From Neiella litorisoli (GTDB taxonomy: Bacteria; Pseudomonadota; Gammaproteobacteria; Enterobacterales; Neiellaceae), in contig NZ_JACXAF010000003.1 in NCBI RefSeq assembly GCF_014773395.1, forward strand, positions 62,001 to 126,000: 64,000 bases of DNA, read 5' to 3'. The position numbers and the translations under genes are program-made. Under the pieces are notes generated by a model that had not been told where the DNA came from, made no database searches, and saw nothing but the letters and a program-made list of their open reading frames with translations. The number at the start of each line of letters is the position of its first letter. Position 1 is the first letter of the stretch. Shown one piece after another: positions 9,207-16,706 of this stretch.

Positions 9207-11228
9207 TTAGTTATTTGCATCAACAGAAGCGCCGAGCGCAACTGAGCTGGCGTCAAAGTCAATGGTGCATTGAAGTGGTTTGCCATGTTGGCGCAACTGC
9301 AATTGCAGAGAATTGCGCTGCCATAGCGCCGCTTCGAGCTGATAGCCGTTGCTCAAGTCATGCAGTACCACATTTCTCAGTGTGTCCTGTCGACTGCGTA
9401 CCAGCAAGTATTGCAGATCACTGACGGCCGGGTTATCGGGTGCTTTGCCCATCAGAATGCTGTCAGCACCAAGGTTAATGACGGTTTGCTGATAGGGCTT
9501 GCTCGCCTTGGTTTGATAAACAAAACGCAGGTTAGCGCCACTATCTTGAGCCGTCTGGCACGAATGCATTCGCTGTAATGGGCCGGTGAGCGGGTTTTCT
9601 GCATTGCTGAGCGAGGCCGAGCTACTGTCGAGCTCGCCGCGGACGTGCCACGTTAAATCCAGCTGTTGGCGGCGCGGGTTATCGATCTGATTGATCTCTA
9701 TGGCCGCAGAGCCTAACCACAGAATGCTGCGGCGAAAGCGCACATGTTGGTAACTGTCGGCATCCCAGGCAACCAATGTGTGGCTATCAACAGTGGCCTC
9801 TGGCCCATTCCAATCGGCGACGGTGTCGACCCAACTGTAGCGGTCTGTGGCGACAAAATTGATTAGCTCGGGATTAATCGGCGGTTGATTTTGTTGATTG
9901 ACGACTAGGGTATTGTGCGTTGCGGTATTTTTGTAATAGCCATAATGCAACTCCGCGCCATAACCTGTGGTGCCCAGATCGGGAACAATTTCCTGGCCAT
10001 CCATAATGATAATAAGGCCGAGGCGATCGTAGTGATCATGTTCGCCACCATAGGGTGAATGTTTCAGTAGCAAGCTGTTATTGCTACTCGCGTCATGTAA
10101 TAAGGTGATGCCTGATTCTGCTGTGTGCAGGCTACCGGCTTGCAGCGGTGCCAGATTGGGCAGCGCATCGACGCCGTAGAGCAGGGCATCAATATTATTT
10201 CGCGGTTGGTTTTGATAAATACTAACCAAGGCCGCACCGAATAATTCATCACCAAATTCGCGGTAGGCGAATTCAAACAGATGGCTGTGAGTTAATTTTT
10301 CCTGACCGGCGATACAGTCGTTAAGCTTAGGAAAATCACCGGTGTTCAAGATCAGCTGGAGTGGAAAGCCAATCATCGCTCGGTAGTTGGGGTTGGCAAC
10401 CAAACTGTGCTTTGTTCCCCGCGCCAGTTTTTCGAATGCCAATAGCGCTTCAAGGGCATAGTAATGGTAGTGAACTGAGCCTTCGAACCAAAAGCCATCG
10501 TCACGGACACCATGGTTCAACTGATAATTGATGCCGTACTTAGAATGAAGGGCAAACTCCAAGTAATTTGAGTCGTCTAAGATCAGTCCAATAACACCGA
10601 CGGTGGCATTGATCTTCATTTCATGGTTGTGAAGCTGGGCCGTCCGATGATCCATCAGAAAGTCGGCCCCTTCACGCAGCAATCGTTGCTCAATTGCAGC
10701 CTGTTCAGTGTCGCTTAGCTGCTGTTTGATGAAATCGTAGCCCAAGGCAAAATCGAGATGGCAATTGGCTTCGCATAGGGTTTGCGCATTGGCTTTACCT
10801 GGGCCGTTGTAGGGAATGCCGCCATGCTCCTCGTAATCCGGATAATAGCGGGCATAATGCACGAGTATTTCCCGCACTTTGCTCAGGTAGTCGTTGTTTC
10901 CGGTCATCTGCCAAAGCAGGCCCAGCTGTTTGCAGGCTTTGGCGTTTAAGCCATTGAGCCAACGCCACCATGCGCCATCGTACGGTTCGCCCGTAAACAC
11001 TTCGCCATCCACCGGGCAGCGGTGCTCGGTCGGTTTGTTGCGATCCCATTCCAAGCGAACGCCGTGCTCTGGACAGAAGTAATAGAGATTCCATGTCGCT
11101 CTGCCATCGGGCGGAACCAAAACATCATGCGCAAGAACCACTTCATTGCTTTGGCGCAATTGCTCGATTATCGAATCGGTCGCTTTGCTGCGGATGTGCG
11201 CCATCTGCTCTTGTGTAAATTGTTTCAT
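9207..11228 (-). CDS. Heparinase II/III-family exo-acting oligouronide lyase, cytoplasmic
   Basis: 673 aa with no signal peptide. An (alpha/alpha) toroid covers about residues 80-330, then a beta-sandwich region. Candidate catalytic residues are Asn201/His202 (LHNHEMKINATVG) and Tyr254/His255 in EGSVHYHYYALEALL. A GGEHDHYDRLGL His cluster follows, as in heparinase II/III enzymes. The organisation resembles cytoplasmic PL15-type exolyases such as the Agrobacterium oligoalginate lyase, which release unsaturated monomers. Two Cys (52, 71) bracket a short N-terminal motif. It would turn imported oligouronides into 4-deoxy-unsaturated uronate for KdgF. The substrate (alginate, glucuronan or other) is unproven. 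GGAACATAG precedes the ATG. Confidence 0.82.
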   Translation of the reverse strand: MKQFTQEQMAHIRSKATDSIIEQLRQSNEVVLAHDVLVPPDGRATWNLYYFCPEHGVRLEWDRNKPTEHRCPVDGEVFTGEPYDGAWWRWLNGLNAKACKQLGLLWQMTGNNDYLSKVREILVHYARYYPDYEEHGGIPYNGPGKANAQTLCEANCHLDFALGYDFIKQQLSDTEQAAIEQRLLREGADFLMDHRTAQLHNHEMKINATVGVIGLILDDSNYLEFALHSKYGINYQLNHGVRDDGFWFEGSVHYHYYALEALLAFEKLARGTKHSLVANPNYRAMIGFPLQLILNTGDFPKLNDCIAGQEKLTHSHLFEFAYREFGDELFGAALVSIYQNQPRNNIDALLYGVDALPNLAPLQAGSLHTAESGITLLHDASSNNSLLLKHSPYGGEHDHYDRLGLIIIMDGQEIVPDLGTTGYGAELHYGYYKNTATHNTLVVNQQNQPPINPELINFVATDRYSWVDTVADWNGPEATVDSHTLVAWDADSYQHVRFRRSILWLGSAAIEINQIDNPRRQQLDLTWHVRGELDSSSASLSNAENPLTGPLQRMHSCQTAQDSGANLRFVYQTKASKPYQQTVINLGADSILMGKAPDNPAVSDLQYLLVRSRQDTLRNVVLHDLSNGYQLEAALWQRNSLQLQLRQHGKPLQCTIDFDASSVALGASVDANN

Positions 11229-11297
11229 CTATGTTCCATCACTGCCTTTGGATTGGGTTGCTGCCTGACTCGCTGAGGTTTAAGGCGGATAACCGCC

Positions 11298-12488
11298 TTA
11301 AAACAATAGGTTGTGAATGTCTTCCTGAGCCTTTTCAAATTGAAGCAGGGCTTCGATGGCATCGCTATAAATTGCAGTGCCGTAGGCTTTGTTGGCATAC
11401 ATCAGGTTGCCGTAAGCCTGATAAGGTTTGTAGCCACCTTTTTCCTTGTAAGGCCAAGCTTTGCCAGTGGCTGCGTAGTCGGCAACAAAGCGATAGCCTT
11501 GCTCAAGAGAAATATCCCCCGCTTTGAAGTTCCAAAGATCAACGCCCAGAACATCAGCATAGCGGCCGAGCAAGCTGTAGGCTTCTAAGTTGAAATTGAC
11601 ATAGTGCCAAGGTCTGGTACGAGACAGCTCTTCTTCTTGCTCGCCGTGGGCATCAAAGTGCGCTTGAATACGACCCGTGGTGATATTTCGCAAACGTGTT
11701 TTGGCTTCTTCGATGTCGCCAACAAAAATGGCAATAGCCACAACTTGAGCATCAAACCAAGTGCCATGGTTGTTGAAATAGGCATCTTCTTCTTGGCCGT
11801 TTTTGCTGGTCAGCATCCAGTGTTTCAGCTCGGCAAACCATTGCACGATGGCGTTGTATTCTTCATCGGTTAGGGTTGGACGAATCAGCTCAACGCTATC
11901 AATCACGCCAATGAGTAAGCGGCTATCAATGATTCCAATACCTCGGCCATCGACAAGCCCTGGGATCGCTTGGGCATGATTCATATTCGGATTCATCCGA
12001 GTCGCTGGGTTGATATACCAGGCCCGTAGTTGCGCTTTGGCCTTTTCGGCATACTTGGGGTCTTCACTGAAGTAATAGGCGAGTCCCAGCGCTTTGACCT
12101 CTTTGGCCAGTCGAATCATGCGCATTTTATCGGTTGCCGCAGTTTTCGTGGCCATGTTGTAGTCGCCGTCGCGCTTGACATAAGGCAAGCCATCTTCAGT
12201 GTCTGGGTTCGGCCACCAATAAGGTCCAAAGCTAAAGTAATCATGCGGATCGCCACTGGCAGGAAGCAGTGTTTTGTTGGTGACCGGATCGATAGCTGAT
12301 TCTAGCGCTGCATCGGCTTCTTCTATCAACGCCACATACGCTTTATTGGACGGTCCAACGAGCTGTTTGTTTTTTGCTAAGGCAACTGAATCGTAGGAAA
12401 TAAACCGTAATTGATCGACGTTGTTTGTGGATGTACAGGATGTACAAAGTAGGGCCAGGAAAGCCACTAGGGACAGCAGACTTCTCAT
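11298..12488 (-). CDS. Alginate-lyase-fold lipoprotein (PL5/PL38-like uronan lyase)
   Basis: 396 aa. The N-terminus (LLSLVAFLALLCTSC) is a signal with a lipobox-like Cys18, so it is probably a periplasm-facing lipoprotein. The body is an alpha-barrel with the alginate-lyase Pfam hallmarks DYFSFGPYWWPNP, NMNHAQAIPG, NNHGTWFDAQ (candidate catalytic Asn/His) and RPWHYVNFNLEAY. Family members cleave beta-1,4 uronans. PL5 acts on mannuronan and PL38 includes glucuronan lyases; the sequence here looks closer to the second type, but I cannot measure this. It lies upstream of the heparinase-like gene on the same strand, so it could make the oligomers that enzyme finishes. GAGGAACCCGAA precedes the ATG. 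Confidence 0.82.
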   Translation of the reverse strand: MRSLLSLVAFLALLCTSCTSTNNVDQLRFISYDSVALAKNKQLVGPSNKAYVALIEEADAALESAIDPVTNKTLLPASGDPHDYFSFGPYWWPNPDTEDGLPYVKRDGDYNMATKTAATDKMRMIRLAKEVKALGLAYYFSEDPKYAEKAKAQLRAWYINPATRMNPNMNHAQAIPGLVDGRGIGIIDSRLLIGVIDSVELIRPTLTDEEYNAIVQWFAELKHWMLTSKNGQEEDAYFNNHGTWFDAQVVAIAIFVGDIEEAKTRLRNITTGRIQAHFDAHGEQEEELSRTRPWHYVNFNLEAYSLLGRYADVLGVDLWNFKAGDISLEQGYRFVADYAATGKAWPYKEKGGYKPYQAYGNLMYANKAYGTAIYSDAIEALLQFEKAQEDIHNLLF

Positions 12489-12571
12489 TTCGGGTTCCTC
12501 AAGTTAACCGAGAGACATTTGTTGATCAAAAGGACACAACTAACAGCGGCTTTATTGGTTAGCCACTAAGC

Positions 12572-12592
12572 GCGCCGTCAGAGCGACGGCGC
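12572..12592. terminator. GC-rich hairpin between isomerase and lyase genes
   Basis: GCGCCGTC and GACGGCGC make an 8 bp perfect stem with a 5 nt loop in the gap between the RpiB-like and PL genes. No T-run follows on the transcribed minus strand, so partial attenuation or mRNA protection is more likely than strong termination. Confidence 0.4.
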
Positions 12593-12623
12593 ATGGTTTT
12601 ATCAATTTTTATTATTCAATTCG

Positions 12624-13262
12624 TTAGCCGAGTAACTCGCGAACATAGGCGGTGATCTCGGGATCTTGGCTGTTGTCAAACAGGCATTGCTGGAAGCGCT
12701 CACCAGAAACCGCCGTTTTGACAAGCTCTTGGTCGATAGCGCGCATGGCGTCAAGGAAGTTGTCTTTGACAACGGCCGATTTAACGTCGTTTAAAATGGA
12801 CGCATTGCGCTGTTGTGGCTCGGCACGTTCAAGCGGATATCCTTGGCCGCGATCACCAGTTAAGAATGCTTTCTCAAAGATGTATCGGACATTGAGCTCT
12901 GCGCCCCAACCGAACCCTTTGGCAAACGCTAACGATAGCGCATTGCCGTTGTTGATTTGGTTAAACAAGAAGGCATCAGAAGGATCAAGGCAATAGCCGC
13001 ATACAACACCGGGGTGGATGTTTAAAGACATCATCGCACCTTGGCCGGTGCCACAACCAGTGACGACAAAATCGACCGCTTTCGAGTTCAGCAACAGGCT
13101 CGCCATAATGCCGAGGTGAATATAAGTCAGGTGATGGTCGGCTTCGTCAGCCATACCAACGTTAAACACGTCAGACTGATCGGCGACAACCGTTTGTAGT
13201 TGCTCAAGGACGATCGCGTTCTTCGCTGCTTGGCTGTTTTCCATCATTAGTGCAATTTTCAT
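12624..13262 (-). CDS. RpiB/LacAB-fold isomerase, probable 4-deoxy-5-hexosulose-uronate ketol-isomerase (DhuI type)
   Basis: 212 aa. RpiB-like Rossmann core with catalytic-Cys region VVTGCGTGQGAMM, a bound-sugar loop GYCLDPSDAFLFNQINNGN, and a C-terminal extension that ordinary ~150-residue RpiB enzymes lack. In streptococcal GAG catabolism an RpiB-family protein (DhuI) isomerises 4-deoxy-L-threo-5-hexosulose uronate (DKI) to DKII, the step done by KduI elsewhere. No kduI is present in the window, and this gene sits between kdgF and the lyases on the same strand, so the same role is inferred. A pentose-phosphate isomerase role is the alternative. GGAGATAAAC gives a clear start. Confidence 0.78.
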   Translation of the reverse strand: MKIALMMENSQAAKNAIVLEQLQTVVADQSDVFNVGMADEADHHLTYIHLGIMASLLLNSKAVDFVVTGCGTGQGAMMSLNIHPGVVCGYCLDPSDAFLFNQINNGNALSLAFAKGFGWGAELNVRYIFEKAFLTGDRGQGYPLERAEPQQRNASILNDVKSAVVKDNFLDAMRAIDQELVKTAVSGERFQQCLFDNSQDPEITAYVRELLG

Positions 13263-13306
13263 GTTTATCTCCGGTGAGCACTTGCCTGCTCACACTCTGT
13301 CAGGGC

Positions 13307-13627
13307 TTAAATAAAATCTTTACGCATTGGGGTGAATGTATCGAGCAGGGTGCCAGCTTGAGTACAAACACAACCGTGCTCAATATTTGGCTTTTTGTAA
13401 ATGGTGTCGCCTGCGCGAACGACTTTTACTTCATCGCCGACGGTAAATTCGAACTCGCCGGATAACACGTACGTCAGCTGTTCGTGAGGGTGAGTATGCA
13501 TAGGGCCAACGGCACCTTTTTCGAAAAATACTTCCACAGACATCATATTGTCGCTGTGTGCCAGAACTTTGCGGGAGACACCATCTCCCAGATCTTCGAG
13601 TTTTATCTCATGATTAAATACAAACAT
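13307..13627 (-). CDS. kdgF: KdgF-like cupin, opens the ring of unsaturated uronate
   Basis: 106 aa single cupin. Metal-binding motif HTHPHEQ (His44, His46, Gln50) and a second cupin motif with His84 (PNIEHG) are visible. KdgF speeds conversion of 4,5-unsaturated galacturonate, glucuronate or alginate monomers to the linear keto form (DKI) in the cytoplasm. It lies directly between the DhuI-like isomerase and kduD copy 2 on the same strand, so these form the successive steps of one pathway. GGAGTGACCA ATG is a good start. Length and motif match KdgF closely. Confidence 0.88.
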   Translation of the reverse strand: MFVFNHEIKLEDLGDGVSRKVLAHSDNMMSVEVFFEKGAVGPMHTHPHEQLTYVLSGEFEFTVGDEVKVVRAGDTIYKKPNIEHGCVCTQAGTLLDTFTPMRKDFI

Positions 13628-13725
13628 TGGTCACTCCAAAAGACTTCGGTCTGCTCTGGCAAACCCTTGTTGCCAGAGTCAAATAAGGTGCTGGATCGAA
13701 AGTAAACTCAGTCAACCGACAGAGC

Positions 13726-14487
13726 TTAGCGAGCTAGCCAGCCACCATCGACAGCAATGGTGTAGCCATTGACATAGTCTGATGCGGCAGATGCTAAGAA
13801 CACACAAGGCCCCGCTAAATCTTCTGGTGTGCCCCAGCGATCAGCAGGAATGCGATCCAAAATGGCTTGGTTACGTTCTTTGTCAGCACGCAGTGCGGCG
13901 GTGTTATTGGTCGCCATGTAGCCTGGTGCAATGGCGTTGACGTTAATTCCTTGCGCGGCCCATTCGTTGGCCATTAAGCGAGTAATACCCATCACGCCGC
14001 TTTTAGATGCGGTGTAGGAAGGCACGCGAATACCGCCTTGGAACGACAGCATTGAGGCAATATTGATAATTTTGCCGCCTTCGCCTTGAGCGATAAATTG
14101 CTTGGCGACAGCCTGCGACATGAAAAACACTGATTTGACGTTAATGTCCATGACGTCATCCCAGTCTTGCTCTGAAAACTCCAACGCATCATTGCGGCGA
14201 ATAATGCCAGCGTTATTGACCAAAATGTCGATGCGACCACATTCAGCAACGGCTTTTTCGACAATGCCGGGAATATCATCAAGCTTCATTAGATTGGCGC
14301 GAATATCGATAAATTTACGGCCTGTTTCCGCCATTTTTTCAATCGTTTCTGTTGGCTCCACAATGTTCACGCCAACGATGTCACAGCCAGCTTGGGCCAG
14401 GCTGAGCGCCATGCCTTGGCCTAAACCTGTATCGCAGCCCGTAACAATGGCAACTTTGCCTTGTAAATCAAATGAATCAAGAATCAT
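13726..14487 (-). CDS. kduD: 2-dehydro-3-deoxy-D-gluconate 5-dehydrogenase (SDR), copy 2
   Basis: 253 aa, colinear with the copy at 8415-9170 but two residues longer at the N-terminus. The nucleotide motif is TGCDTGLGQG, and the catalytic set is Ser145/Tyr158/Lys162. It is the first gene of the minus-strand kduD-kdgF-dhuI-lyase run and is divergent from the iclR gene, with operator-like palindromes between. It reduces DKII to KDG. Differences from copy 1 cluster after the nucleotide motif (residues 36-75: ICNIVEP-like segment versus STSRPHD), which may affect cofactor choice (inference). AAGGAACATTAG precedes the ATG. Confidence 0.9.
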   Translation of the reverse strand: MILDSFDLQGKVAIVTGCDTGLGQGMALSLAQAGCDIVGVNIVEPTETIEKMAETGRKFIDIRANLMKLDDIPGIVEKAVAECGRIDILVNNAGIIRRNDALEFSEQDWDDVMDINVKSVFFMSQAVAKQFIAQGEGGKIINIASMLSFQGGIRVPSYTASKSGVMGITRLMANEWAAQGINVNAIAPGYMATNNTAALRADKERNQAILDRIPADRWGTPEDLAGPCVFLASAASDYVNGYTIAVDGGWLAR

Positions 14488-14582
14488 CTAATGTTCCTTA
14501 GGATATTTTACAGCGCGACAACACGCATATTGTTAACTACGGGCTTGACGATACATAAAAAGGGAATACGCTTCAATAAAAA

Positions 14583-14599
14583 ATGAAATGATGTTTCAT
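14583..14599. promoter_or_regulatory. KdgR/IclR-type operator palindrome
   Basis: ATGAAA-TGATG-TTTCAT is a 6-5-6 perfect palindrome in the 245 bp divergent gap between kduD and the iclR gene. It closely matches the known KdgR box style (GAAA...TTTC). An IclR regulator is encoded next to it, so autoregulation plus control of the uronate operon is likely. Confidence 0.6.
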
Positions 14600-14650
14600 A
14601 AAAATGATTTCTTTGTTTCTTTTTCTCGATCCAGCTCTTGTTTTTAATTT

Positions 14651-14681
14651 TATGAAATGGGTTTTTGAAATTACTTTCATA
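14651..14681. promoter_or_regulatory. Second operator-like inverted repeat before iclR gene
   Basis: TATGAAA (14651) and TTTCATA (14675) are inverted partners, and TGAAA-TTAC-TTTCA (14666-14679) forms an inner palindrome. It lies just upstream of the probable -10 box, where a repressor would block iclR transcription. Confidence 0.45.
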
Positions 14682-14696
14682 TGACCTTTTCCGCTG

Positions 14697-14702
14697 TATA
14701 AT
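14697..14702 (+). promoter_or_regulatory. -10 box of the iclR-type regulator gene
   Basis: A perfect TATAAT lies 31 nt before the ATG at 14733. No good -35 is present at the ideal distance, so activity may depend on a bound factor. Confidence 0.5.
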
Positions 14703-14732
14703 GCTCAGCAACGAATGAGGTGAAAATTAAAC

Positions 14733-15521
14733 ATGGAAAAATCAACACAGCCTGAAGCCGTTTCGTCGGTCCTTAAAGTGTTCAACATTTTGCAAGCGCT
14801 TGCTGAGCAGAAGGAAATTGGCGTTACCGAGCTATCGCAGTGGCTCATGACGTCGAAAGCAACGACCTATCGTTTTCTGCAAACGATGAAAGGGTTGGGG
14901 TTCGTCGCTCAGGAAGGCGATGATGATAAGTATGCGTTGACTTTGAAACTGTTTGAATTGGGCGCTAAAGCGCTTGAGTATGTTGATCTGACCGCGTTAG
15001 CTGATGAACCGATGCGCTCCATTTCAGAACAAACTCACGAAGCGGTTCACCTTGGCGTACTGGATGCTGATTCGATTGTGTATGTTCACAAATACGGCTC
15101 TAGCTACAACCTCTGTATGCAAACGCGCATTGGCAGCCGCAACCCAGTTTATTGCACTGCTATTGGTAAAATCCTGATGGCGGCGCGCAGCGATGAAGAG
15201 ATTGCTGAAATCTGCAAAGATACTCAATTTGTGAAGCGAACCGAGCGAACCATCACCAGCGTTGCTGAGCTGATAGCTGGTATGGAAGATGTCCGAAACC
15301 AGCATTATGGCGAAGACAATGAAGAGCAAGAGCCAGGTTTACGTTGTATCGCTGCACCAATTTATGATCGCTTTGGTAATACCATTGCCGGCATTTCCAT
15401 TTCGTTCCCTATGGTTCGGTTCGAAGAGGGCCTGTTCCAAAACTACATCAAGCTGCTGCAACAGGCTGGTAAAACCATTTCGGCCAAACTTGGTTTTCAC
15501 GATTACCCAAGTTTGGGCTAA
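14733..15521 (+). CDS. IclR-family transcription regulator, KdgR-like
   Basis: 262 aa. Winged helix-turn-helix at about residues 9-70 (LKVFNILQALAEQKEIGVTE, SKATTYRFLQTM) and the IclR effector domain at about 85-255, with GSRNPVYCTAIGKILMA typical of the family. KdgR proteins of this class repress pectin or alginate genes and release DNA when 2-keto-3-deoxygluconate binds. The gene is divergent from kduD copy 2, with two palindromes between them. Target assignment is from context. A GAGGTG lies upstream of the ATG with somewhat long spacing. Confidence 0.85.
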   Translation: MEKSTQPEAVSSVLKVFNILQALAEQKEIGVTELSQWLMTSKATTYRFLQTMKGLGFVAQEGDDDKYALTLKLFELGAKALEYVDLTALADEPMRSISEQTHEAVHLGVLDADSIVYVHKYGSSYNLCMQTRIGSRNPVYCTAIGKILMAARSDEEIAEICKDTQFVKRTERTITSVAELIAGMEDVRNQHYGEDNEEQEPGLRCIAAPIYDRFGNTIAGISISFPMVRFEEGLFQNYIKLLQQAGKTISAKLGFHDYPSLG

Positions 15522-15525
15522 TTGC

Positions 15526-15551
15526 GTAGGCGCTCCACCTCTGGCGCCTAC
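15526..15551 (+). terminator. Hairpin after iclR-type gene
   Basis: GTAGGCGC and GCGCCTAC form an 8 bp perfect stem around a 10 nt loop, directly after the regulator stop and before a convergent gene. No T-run; termination strength uncertain. Confidence 0.45.
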
Positions 15552-15602
15552 CAATTAAACCTTTCTAAAATCAGTGGGCTTAGTGCCCAATACCGATTGT
15601 CA

Positions 15603-16436
15603 TTACTCCGGTAACACCGAAGACAAGGTGGTTCCCACTTTCATATCGTGGAAATAAGCATTGACGTTGTAATGGCATGACTTTTTGTTGTACGCCCCCC
15701 ATTTGGGATAAACAAAGCGGCCATCATTGGTTCGGTGATACACCGTTTTGTGATCATCAGATAGCTTCACTCGATATTTCTTCGACTGGAGATTATCTAA
15801 CTCTTGTTGCTCGCCATTAAACCAAAAGCGCACCAATCCGCCGAAATCATCTTTATCGACCTTAATGTGAACAACAAACGACACCCACTCATTCTGTGGC
15901 ACGGGTTGGCGCCACAGCACGGCGCGTCTGGCGAACTGGCCCACTTTCCCTTCATAGTCGGCACCGAAGGCGTTGAGCGTTAGGTCGCCATCGTATTCCA
16001 TGTTAAGTGGGTAGTTTTGGTTGTGAGGGCTAGCTGATTTCCACTGAAATACGGTGATTTCTTTGTCAATTTGTGCGCCATCCTGAGTATCAATCTTCCA
16101 CTTCCACGCAATGTAGATGTCATCACCTTCTTTGGGGCTCAGCGAATTCACTAGCCCTTCAAATCGGGCGAACTCGCCGCGTTTTCTGTTTTTCGGTTTG
16201 TTGATCTGCCAAACCTTACCAAACTCTGGATCCGTCACCACCGACACCGATGATGGCGTGACGCCGGCTTCATCGCCTTTGCTCACGCAATAGTCCTGCG
16301 GGTAGTTACCATCATCAAAGCGTTTGAAAAAGTCGCCGACCTTGGTGCTCTGGTTTGGATCGGCTGACCAGATGATTTGTGCTGAAACATGGGGTGTGGT
16401 TAATAATAATGACAACAATAGAGTTATTTTTTTCAC
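15603..16436 (-). CDS. Secreted jelly-roll polysaccharide lyase (glucuronan lyase/heparin lyase I-like)
   Basis: 277 aa. The signal peptide (ITLLLSLLLTTPHVSA) starts from GTG at 16436, which has AGGA nine nt upstream. The mature domain has the beta-jelly-roll pattern of the Pfam 'Polysaccharide lyase' family: KPKNRKRGEFARFEG near residue 80, IYIAWKWKID, FQWKSAS, and FVVHIKVDKDDFGGLVRFWF. This family includes PL20 glucuronan lyases and relatives of heparin lyase I. An exact CAZy family cannot be fixed by eye. It probably cleaves a beta-1,4-linked uronan in the periplasm or outside. The region before its start is occupied by a 175 bp inverted-repeat element that may have altered its promoter. 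Confidence 0.7.
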   Translation of the reverse strand: MKKITLLLSLLLTTPHVSAQIIWSADPNQSTKVGDFFKRFDDGNYPQDYCVSKGDEAGVTPSSVSVVTDPEFGKVWQINKPKNRKRGEFARFEGLVNSLSPKEGDDIYIAWKWKIDTQDGAQIDKEITVFQWKSASPHNQNYPLNMEYDGDLTLNAFGADYEGKVGQFARRAVLWRQPVPQNEWVSFVVHIKVDKDDFGGLVRFWFNGEQQELDNLQSKKYRVKLSDDHKTVYHRTNDGRFVYPKWGAYNKKSCHYNVNAYFHDMKVGTTLSSVLPE

Positions 16437-16457
16437 GTTTATGGTTCCTATACGCTA

Positions 16458-16632
16458 AGAGCCTGTTGATCTTTGGTGTATGAATTTTGACGAACCCTTC
16501 GGGCAGCGTTTATTGGCAATTTATTCAGCGTCAGCGATTACTCATTGACGGCCAGTCAACTTCATAACCGCTTCCTTGCCTAAATCCCCAATAAATTGCT
16601 GCAAAAACACACAGCAAAGATCAACAGGCTCT
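16458..16632. mobile_element. 175 bp MITE-like element with 18 bp terminal inverted repeats
   Basis: AGAGCCTGTTGATCTTTG (16458-16475) is an exact inverted match of 16615-16632. A further inner inverted pair (GGCAATTTATT / AATAAATTGC) is visible. No coding capacity is apparent, so the element would need a transposase supplied elsewhere. It sits 22 bp upstream of the jelly-roll lyase start and before the araC-type gene's 3' end. A fragment of the same end (CAACAGGCTCTAA) occurs near 25094. Confidence 0.7.
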
Positions 16633-16706
16633 GATTGGAAGCGAAAAAATAACTCATTTTCGACCAACTTGCAGTGCTTCCGTCGCGTTTTCGGTGCTCG
16701 CTTACT

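Noticed and set aside
14508-14711. Minus-strand 67-residue ORF in the kduD/iclR gap
   Set aside because: Basic, low-complexity and AT-rich, it covers the operator and promoter signals, has no ribosome site and matches no family.
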